A stretch of DNA of 64,000 nucleotides, from the NCBI GenBank assembly GCA_028868825.1, contig JAGWTU010000007.1, forward strand, positions 62,001 through 126,000, written 5' to 3'. Made by a program: the position numbers and the translations under genes. The notes under the pieces were generated by a model that was not told the DNA's origin, ran no database searches, and saw nothing but the letters and a program-made list of their open reading frames with translations. The stretch comes from Burkholderiales bacterium (GTDB lineage Bacteria > Pseudomonadota > Gammaproteobacteria > Burkholderiales > Burkholderiaceae_C). Of this stretch, positions 57,388-64,000 are shown piece after piece; position 1 is the first letter of the stretch, and each line of letters starts with the position of its first letter.

Positions 57388-58164
57388 TCAATGAACGCGG
57401 GTGTCGAGGCGGCAGCGCAAAGTCACGAATGCGGCTTCACCGATGCCGTCGCGCACGTGGATGTTGGACCTTCGCTGCTCGGCGACGGTGCTGACGAACT
57501 CGAAATCGCGCGTCGCCGGCGGGCAGTCGTGTGACACGTAGATCCGCGTCGCCGGCGGCAGGCTCAGCACGCGGTTGATGGACCGGAAGAGCCGGCGCGG
57601 ATCGCCCCCTGCAGGGTCGCAGCAGGCCGTGCCGCGGTCGGGCATGCAAAGCAGGTCGCCGACGAAAGCCGCCATGTCGGCGCCACCACCCGGCCCGTCG
57701 CTGACGACATAGGTGACGCCGTCGCTCGCGTGGCCGGGCGTGTGCAGGACCCGCACTTCGAGGCCGCCGAGGCCGAAGACCTCGCCATCGGCGTAGTGGT
57801 GGCATGCACCGCAGCCGGCGCCGACAGCCGTGCCGCCGTCGGCGTCGCCCCAGGTCTGCACGGCGGTCGCGTCCGCTGCACCCGCACCCAGCCGGCCGCC
57901 CAGCTGCCGCAGCAGCTCGGCGGCCGCCGCGAGCTGATCGGCCCGCATGCGGGTCTGAAGCAGCCAGGCGAGTTCGGCGCCGAGCTGGCGAACGCGCGCG
58001 ACGATGCGTGCGGCCAGCTCCTGCGCTGCCGGTGTCGTCGACACCTCCCTGGCGCAGTCGATGAGCGCGCAGGTGCGCGTGACCCGGTCGAGGACGAGAT
58101 AGCCGATGGCCCCGGTGCTCTCGGTCCACCAGGGTTCGATCTGCATGCGGCTGCGACTCGGCAT
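57388..58164 (-). CDS. Persulfide-dioxygenase-like metallo-beta-lactamase-fold protein with disrupted metal motif
   Basis: 258 residues aligning along its length with bacterial PDO/Blh (ETHE1-like) proteins: [45 protein letters not shown] and NIHVRDG. The first metal motif, THxHADH in the family, reads TRMRADQ (71-77), so two or three histidine ligands are gone, while H145, D170 and H212 remain. ETHE1 uses the first of these histidines to hold its iron. Glutathione-persulfide oxidation is thus doubtful. A CGACHH insert (118-123) might offer other ligands. GGGAG precedes the ATG. A sigma-54 promoter and the FisR-like gene lie directly upstream, divergent. Confidence 0.8.
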   Translation of the reverse strand: MPSRSRMQIEPWWTESTGAIGYLVLDRVTRTCALIDCAREVSTTPAAQELAARIVARVRQLGAELAWLLQTRMRADQLAAAAELLRQLGGRLGAGAADATAVQTWGDADGGTAVGAGCGACHHYADGEVFGLGGLEVRVLHTPGHASDGVTYVVSDGPGGGADMAAFVGDLLCMPDRGTACCDPAGGDPRRLFRSINRVLSLPPATRIYVSHDCPPATRDFEFVSTVAEQRRSNIHVRDGIGEAAFVTLRCRLDTRVH

Positions 58165-58194
58165 CTTGTTCTCCCGCCCTACCGGACTTGCCTT

Positions 58195-58209
58195 TCAAGA
58201 GTCGTGCCA
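58195..58209 (-). promoter_or_regulatory. Sigma-54 (-24/-12) promoter of the persulfide-dioxygenase-like gene
   Basis: Minus strand TGGCACGACTCTTGA: perfect -24 element and a TTGA -12, 31 bp before the ATG, leaving room for a 20-nt leader with a ribosome-binding site. Confidence 0.75.
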
Positions 58210-58318
58210 TCGCGCGCCGTGGCGGCGCCGGGGTCGGCCGGACCTGCGCCGTGCGAGGACGCAGGCGTCTGCACCCCGGTGCGCGGACCGCGCCGGGACG
58301 CCGCGCCGTGGCCTGCAT

Positions 58319-58357
58319 TGGCAGCCCATCTGGCAGAAGTCTGCCGCGCGCTGGCAG
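58319..58357. promoter_or_regulatory. Enhancer-like cluster of TGGCAG boxes (fisR region)
   Basis: TGGCAG at 58319-58324, 58331-58336 and 58352-58357, plus CTGCC at 58341-58345 giving the inverted pair GGCAG-AAGT-CTGCC. The cluster lies 110-150 bp upstream of the sigma-54 promoter and 47 bp upstream of the FisR-like ATG. Confidence 0.6.
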
Positions 58358-58403
58358 TCTTGGCCGACGCGCGCACAATCGAGCCCACCGAGGGCCCACC
58401 GCC

Positions 58404-59807
<1,404 letters not shown>

Positions 59808-59823
59808 GCGCCGCCGCCGCGCT

Positions 59824-60270
59824 TCAGGCCAGTCTTGCGCCGAGCGCGTCGAAGACTTCGATGTCGACGGGTAGCGCGGCGCGCACGCTCTGGGTCACGG
59901 TGCAATAGGCCTCGAAGCCGCCGAGCACGCGGTCCAGGTGTTCGAGTCGCGCCGCCGGCACGCCCAGCGTCAGGCGCGCGTGCAGCGCGAGCACGCGCAC
60001 GCGGCCCTCGGCGTTGCGACCGACATCGGCCGTCACCTTGCAGGCTATCGGCTCGGGCTGCTGCTTGAACTTGCGCAGCGCGAACAGCAGCGACGCGCTC
60101 AGGCAGTTGCCCACGGCCGATGCCAGCAACTGCACCGGCGACGGTCCGAGTCCGGTGCCCAGCGGCGGCGGCTCGTCGGCGAGCAGATGCGGCGTGGCGC
60201 CGCCGAAGTCGAGGTCGAACTGGTAATCCTGCACCTGGGTCAAATGCACGGTCGGGGTCGATTCGCTCAT
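59824..60270 (-). CDS. OsmC/Ohr-family peroxidase-like protein
   Basis: 148 residues. The two redox cysteines of the family are present: C56 in LLASAVGNCLSASLL and C123 in AYCTVTQSVR. OsmC/Ohr proteins reduce organic hydroperoxides with thiols, and some members are reported to act on persulfides. It lies 40 bp after ccoG on the same strand and so should be read from the same sigma-54 promoter. Confidence 0.88.
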   Translation of the reverse strand: MSESTPTVHLTQVQDYQFDLDFGGATPHLLADEPPPLGTGLGPSPVQLLASAVGNCLSASLLFALRKFKQQPEPIACKVTADVGRNAEGRVRVLALHARLTLGVPAARLEHLDRVLGGFEAYCTVTQSVRAALPVDIEVFDALGARLA

Positions 60271-60310
60271 GGCAAAGCTCCTGGTTTGTGTCGATGGCCG
60301 TACGGGATCC

Positions 60311-61762
60311 TCAACGAGGCACGATGAAGGTCGACTTCTCGCGCACGATGCGGTCGACCTTGCCGGCCGCGCCCTCGCTGACCGTGAACTCGATCGCGTG
60401 CACGCCCGGCTGCGCCTGCGCTGCCGTCTGCGGCGGCACCTGCAGCGACACCGAGAGCCAGCGCGCCTCGGTCGGCGCGACGTCGACGGCCATCGGCTCG
60501 CGCAGCCGCATCCCCGCCAGCCCGTCGGCGGCCACGACATAGTGCTGTGGCTGCTCGGTGGCATTCATGATCTGCAGCCGGTAGACGTTCTCGACCCAGC
60601 CGTCATCGACCTGGCGCGCCAGCGTGCCGCGGTCGCGCACGATGTCGACCTTGAACGGCGAGCGCGTCGCGATGCTGGCGGCGAGCGCGCCGCAGATGAC
60701 GAACAGGATGGCCGTGTAGACGAGCACGCGCGGGCGCAGCACGCGGCGTAGCCGCTCGCCGCGGCCGTAGCCCTGGGCGAGGCCGTTCTGCGTGTCGTAG
60801 CGCACCAGCCCGGTGGCGTAGTTCATCTTCTTCATCACGTCGTCGCAGACATCGATGCAGGCGGCGCAGCCGATGCACTCGTATTGCAGGCCCTTGCGGA
60901 TGTCGATGCCGGTGGGGCAGACCTGCACGCACAGGTTGCAGTCGACGCAGGCGCCGAGGCCGAGCTGGGCGGGGTCGGCCTTCTTCGAGCGCGAGCCGCG
61001 TGGCTCGCCGCGTGCCGCGTCGTAGGTGATGATCAGCGTGTCCTTGTCGAGCATCGCGCTCTGGAAGCGGGCGTAGGGGCAGACGTACTTGCAGATCTGC
61101 TCGCGCATGTAGCCGGCATTGCCGTAGGTCGCGAAGCCGTAGAAGCCGACCCAGAACGTCTCCCAGGGCCCGAGACCGAGGCTCAACGCCGACGCGCCCA
61201 GGCTGCGCACCGGCGTGAAATAGCCGACGAAGGTGAAGCCGGTCCACAGCCCCATCACGATCCACGCGCCATGCTTGGCGATCTTGCGCCAGGCCTTGTC
61301 CGCGCTCCAGGGTCCGGCGTCGCGCTTCATGCGCGCGCCGCGGTCGCCCTCGATCTTGCGCTCGACCCACATGAACAACTCCGTGTAGACGGTCTGCGGG
61401 CAGGCATAGCCGCACCACAGCCGCCCGGCCACGGTCGTGAAGAGGAAGAGCGAGTAGGCCGAGATGATCAGCAGTGCCGTCAGGTAGATGAAGTCCTGCG
61501 GATAGAGCACGAGGCCGAAGATGTAGAAGCGCCGCGCGCCGAGGTCGAACAGCACCGCCTGGCGTCCGTTCCAGACCAGCCACGGCACGCCATAGAAGAC
61601 GAGCTGGGTCAGCCAGACGAAGACCCAGCGCCAGGCGACGAAGCGGCCGCTGACCGATCGCGGGTAGATCTTCGCTTGCGCCTGGTAGAGCGAGACGATC
61701 TGTTCGCCGGGTTCGGCCCTCGCCACGTCGGCAAGGGGCGGGTCGTTCGATCGAGTATTCAT
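60311..61762 (-). CDS. ccoG: Cytochrome c oxidase accessory protein CcoG (RdxA/FixG-like)
   Basis: 483 residues. It has several N-terminal transmembrane helices with WCGYACPQTVYTELFMWVE, a pair of 4Fe-4S motifs (CVDCNLCVQVCP and CIGCAACIDVC), another cysteine motif (CKYVCPYARFQ), a further helix and a C-terminal Ig-like domain. CcoG reduces copper for assembly of cbb3-type oxidase. No ccoNOP genes lie here, so it is separated from the usual operon and instead stands with osmC under a sigma-54 promoter. Confidence 0.92.
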   Translation of the reverse strand: MNTRSNDPPLADVARAEPGEQIVSLYQAQAKIYPRSVSGRFVAWRWVFVWLTQLVFYGVPWLVWNGRQAVLFDLGARRFYIFGLVLYPQDFIYLTALLIISAYSLFLFTTVAGRLWCGYACPQTVYTELFMWVERKIEGDRGARMKRDAGPWSADKAWRKIAKHGAWIVMGLWTGFTFVGYFTPVRSLGASALSLGLGPWETFWVGFYGFATYGNAGYMREQICKYVCPYARFQSAMLDKDTLIITYDAARGEPRGSRSKKADPAQLGLGACVDCNLCVQVCPTGIDIRKGLQYECIGCAACIDVCDDVMKKMNYATGLVRYDTQNGLAQGYGRGERLRRVLRPRVLVYTAILFVICGALAASIATRSPFKVDIVRDRGTLARQVDDGWVENVYRLQIMNATEQPQHYVVAADGLAGMRLREPMAVDVAPTEARWLSVSLQVPPQTAAQAQPGVHAIEFTVSEGAAGKVDRIVREKSTFIVPR

Positions 61763-61836
61763 GGTTGGCGGCGGGCGAGGCTTGCGGGAGCCGATGCGGC
61801 TCGGGACCGCTCGTGGCGGGTGTTGCCGATGGCATT

Positions 61837-61851
61837 GCAAGACGCCTGCCA
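61837..61851 (-). promoter_or_regulatory. Sigma-54 (-24/-12) promoter of ccoG-osmC
   Basis: Minus strand TGGCAGGCGTCTTGC: GG-N10-GC spacing exact, with consensus TTGC at -12 and one change in the -24 element. It lies 75 bp upstream of the ccoG ATG. Confidence 0.8.
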
Positions 61852-61920
61852 GCCTCGCCCCGGCGCTTGCCCGCACGGGGTGGCCCGTCGCGGCGCGGCG
61901 GCCGCGGGCGTCGATTCGGA

Positions 61921-61964
61921 CTGCCAGTCGTGGCAGTCTGGCAGTTCAGCGATTGAAATGGCAG
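61921..61964. promoter_or_regulatory. Enhancer-like cluster of TGGCAG boxes (ccoG region)
   Basis: The perfect palindrome CTGCCA-GTCG-TGGCAG (61921-61936) is followed by TGGCAG at 61939-61944 and 61959-61964. The cluster begins 70 bp upstream of the ccoG sigma-54 promoter, a typical enhancer distance. Confidence 0.65.
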
Positions 61965-62050
61965 ATTCTCTGTCCCGCGCAGCGGGCGCCGTTGGCCATC
62001 CCCCTTCGAGGCGATGCGCCGGCGCCGCCACCGTTGCTACGCTGCGGCCC

Positions 62051-62272
62051 ATGCCCAATCTACCCAAGACCCTCAGCGCCATCGCAGCGCGCGCCGATGC
62101 CGAGGGTTACGTCAAGTTGACCGCGGCCGAGGTCGAGTTCGCGCTGACGCTCGACGGCCGGCGCCTGCTGCGCCGGTTCAGCCTCGAGTCGGACCAGTTC
62201 CGTCTCTCGAGCGCGGCGCTGGCGCTGCTGGTGGCCGAGGGTCAGGTGCTGGCGGACGCCGGCGCGGGCTGA
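62051..62272 (+). CDS. Small protein of unknown function (73 residues)
   Basis: MPNLPKTLSAIAARADAEGY opens a charged, soluble, helix-rich protein with no transmembrane segment or cysteine. Its length and coding bias fit a real gene; no family is recognised. It is divergent from ccoG, sharing the region with the TGGCAG cluster, but no sigma-54 promoter points towards it. Confidence 0.55.
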   Translation: MPNLPKTLSAIAARADAEGYVKLTAAEVEFALTLDGRRLLRRFSLESDQFRLSSAALALLVAEGQVLADAGAG

Positions 62273-62360
62273 GCGCGGGGCTGCCGCCGGCGCGGCCTTC
62301 CCGCGGCACCGACCCCGACGTTCATCGCCCGCCGGCGGCCCGTGCGAGACTGCGAGGGCC

Positions 62361-62966
62361 ATGAACCACACCTTCGTCTCCGCGCTCGTCCTGCTCCTGC
62401 TCGTGCTCGACCCGCTCGGCGCGCTGCCGATCTTCATCCCCGTGATGCAGGGCGTGGCGCCGGCGCGGCGGCTGCGCGTGGCGCTGCGCGAGAGCGCGAT
62501 CGCCTATGCGATCCTGCTCGGTTTCATGTTCTCCGGTCAGGCCTTCCTGGCGCTGATGCATCTGTCGGAGCGTTCGCTGGAGGTGGCCGGCGGCGTGATC
62601 CTGCTGATCATCGCGATCCGCATGATCTTCGGCGACCCCGGCGGCAAGCCGGGCCACGGCCCGACGCGCGCCGAACCGTTGATCTTCCCGCTCGCCGTGC
62701 CGCTGCTGGCCGGCCCTTCGGCGATGGCGACCGTGCTGCTGCTGGCATCGCGCGAGCCCGAGCACATGCTGCGCTGGATGGGCGCGCTGTCGCTGGCGAT
62801 GGCGGTCTCCTGCCTCGTGCTGCTGGGCGCCGACGTGATCCGCCGCTGGGTCGGCGATTCGGTCGTCGCGGCGATCGAGAAACTGATGGGGCTCGTGCTC
62901 TCGGCGATGGCGGTCGAGATGATCCTGGCCGGGCTCAAGCATTACTTCTTCGGCGGCGCCGGCTAG
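62361..62966 (+). CDS. MarC-family integral membrane protein
   Basis: 201 residues with six predicted transmembrane helices. LLLLVLDPLGALPIFIPVMQG at the N-terminus and FPLAVPLLAGPSAMATVLLL are typical of MarC/YhgN proteins. The family was once linked to antibiotic resistance in E. coli, a link later withdrawn; its function is unknown. Confidence 0.92.
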   Translation: MNHTFVSALVLLLLVLDPLGALPIFIPVMQGVAPARRLRVALRESAIAYAILLGFMFSGQAFLALMHLSERSLEVAGGVILLIIAIRMIFGDPGGKPGHGPTRAEPLIFPLAVPLLAGPSAMATVLLLASREPEHMLRWMGALSLAMAVSCLVLLGADVIRRWVGDSVVAAIEKLMGLVLSAMAVEMILAGLKHYFFGGAG

Positions 62967-63055
62967 CCGGCGTTCATCTCCTGGCTCGTCGGCTCGGGCT
63001 CCACGGCCGCCGGCGGCGGCGCGACCTGAGCGGCCCGACGGCCGCGCGCGGCGGA

Positions 63056-63319
63056 TCAGAGGATCGTCACGAACGGATGCAGTCGCTCGATCGCGTGCTG
63101 GCGATCGCAATCGACCTCGACGACGTCGAGCCGGTAGCGGCGCCTGCCGGGTTCGCTGACGACGATGATGCGCCCGAGATGCATGGACCGACCCAGGACC
63201 ATCGTGCCGACCGCCGGCGCATGTCCTAACGTGCGAGCGATGTGGCATCGACCTTCGGCATCCAGCAATGCGATTTCGGTGCCCTCGGCGCTGGCCTCGT
63301 AGACCTTCAATCGCAGCAT
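63056..63319 (-). CDS. Unrecognised small protein (87 residues)
   Basis: MLRLKVYEASAEGTEIALLD begins a beta-rich sequence with a repeated hydrophobic pattern (GTMVLGRSMHLGRIIVVSEPGRRRYRLDVVEVDCD). No family is recognised; the fold could be a small beta-barrel. The start at 63319 gives a compact domain; an upstream ATG at 63439 adds 40 residues unlike the rest. Confidence 0.5.
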   Translation of the reverse strand: MLRLKVYEASAEGTEIALLDAEGRCHIARTLGHAPAVGTMVLGRSMHLGRIIVVSEPGRRRYRLDVVEVDCDRQHAIERLHPFVTIL

Positions 63320-63630
63320 GGAGTCTCCGGCGTCGTGCGACGCTGTTTGCAAGTCGTAACCAAGTCGGGGATGCTTTTCTACGACGCCAGGATGCACAAC
63401 CCCAAGTTCTTGGGAGGCTCGGGTCGTTTCTTGATACATCTCAAGCAGGCGTCACCCCAGTACGACCGATCGGCCGGCCCGATGCTCTGGCGTCCCGACA
63501 CCCTCGGCTATGTCGAGGTTTGCATATCCCATCCCAGCTACCCTGCAAAGGTTGGGGGCTGCCCAAACCGCGTGCTGCCGTTAACTTCGCGTTACTGATT
63601 TCTCTTCGGGCCGTCACCAGGAGCGCCAAG
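63320..63630. other. 311 bp between divergent small genes, no gene seen
   Basis: This is lower in GC than its surroundings and probably holds the promoters of the two flanking small genes. A plus-strand open frame covers it but lacks a ribosome-binding site and family resemblance. Confidence 0.45.
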
Positions 63631-63942
63631 ATGCACGACCGATTCCGCCTCGCTCTACCGGCCGTCAACGTCATCCTGATTTCGGCGACGCCGGCGCAGC
63701 GCATCTCGGCACGTCATGGCGCCTGGCGTTGCAGCCGCGACGGTGCGCTGACCACGCCCGAGTTCCTCTTGAGCTGCGCGACGCTCGACGGCCAGGCGCT
63801 GGCCCTGGACTCGCGCGGCGAGATCGTGCCGCTGCGGCACAACCAGCCGACGCTGGCGCAGCGCGCCGCGGTCGGCGACTGGCCGGCGGAGTTCCTCGAA
63901 TGGCGGGCCCGCCGCGAGCAGGTCGGCAAGGCGATCGCCTGA
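63631..63942 (+). CDS. Unrecognised small protein (103 residues)
   Basis: MHDRFRLALPAVNVILISAT starts 7 nt after AGGAG. The rest is soluble, with LTTPEFLLSCATLDGQALALDSRGEIVPLRHNQPTL and a basic helix at the end. No family is recognised. It is divergent from the other small gene at 63056-63319. Confidence 0.6.
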   Translation: MHDRFRLALPAVNVILISATPAQRISARHGAWRCSRDGALTTPEFLLSCATLDGQALALDSRGEIVPLRHNQPTLAQRAAVGDWPAEFLEWRARREQVGKAIA

Positions 63943-63961
63943 CGCCGTCGCGGCGCCGACG

Positions 63962-64000
63962 TCAAGGAGCCAGGGCGCGCTCGGTGGTGATCTCGATGCG
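63962..64000 (-). CDS. C-terminal end of an unidentified protein (cut by window end)
   Basis: Twelve codons (RIEITTERALAP) followed by a TGA stop at 63962-63964 enter from the right edge on the minus strand. Too little is present to name it. Confidence 0.4.
   Translation of the reverse strand, partial: RIEITTERALAP

Overview
The window is very GC-rich (around 70%) and gene-dense. Gene content points to a betaproteobacterium of the order Burkholderiales, near the Rubrivivax/Leptothrix/Comamonadaceae groups: an H-NS-like protein of the HvrA/BpH3 type, a MobR/MobA pair, CydP and CydX, a DUF3149 protein, a PEP-CTERM protein, a very long RpoD, and the classical fused ArgA. No rRNA, CRISPR array or intact insertion sequence was seen. 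There is one tRNA gene, tRNA-Val(GAC).

0-10 kb: a MoaD/ThiS-like protein with an Asp-box (BNR) repeat protein, a GNAT/YchJ pair, an MFS-acyltransferase fusion, a class V aminotransferase, a radical SAM protein behind a LexA box, and two tandem receiver-TPR proteins with altered phosphorylation sites. 10-24.4 kb: a minus-strand block of stress and housekeeping genes (dnaJ, dnaK, grpE, hslR, hemH, a receiver, a cyclase-FHA protein, rpoD, dnaG and a GGDEF-EAL protein). It carries three sigma-32-type promoters, all with a 13-nt spacer. 24.4-44.3 kb: H-NS-like protein, yggX, argA, VOC protein, hrpA, TonB-like protein, serB, mfd, ispDF, envZ/ompR, SIMPL protein, bdhA, hydrolase, relA and tRNA-Val.

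44.3-48.5 kb, just after the tRNA, is a sparse accessory region. It holds a membrane/winged-helix-like protein, a frameshifted NTF2-like gene, a PEP-CTERM protein and long stretches without convincing genes. 48.5-51.4 kb holds a YCII protein and the divergent mobR-mobA pair with two operator-like repeats.

The most interesting part is 51.4-62 kb, which reads as one reactive-sulfur and respiration system. A sigma-54 activator (58404-59807) has three cysteines with the spacing I recall for the sulfane-sulfur sensor FisR. Next to it lie a persulfide-dioxygenase-like protein with a disrupted metal site, a bd-oxidase operon (cydP-cydA-cydB-cydX) running into an SQR-like flavoprotein, a methyltransferase and thioredoxin TrxC, and a ccoG-osmC pair. 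All three transcription units have a very similar -24/-12 sigma-54 promoter (TGGCA-N-G-NN-TCTTG). About 60-150 bp further upstream each has four copies of the hexamer TGGCAG or its complement. The inference is a local FisR-like regulon coupling sulfide-insensitive respiration to persulfide handling.

The right end (62-64 kb) has a MarC-family membrane protein, three unrecognised small proteins and a gene truncated by the window edge.
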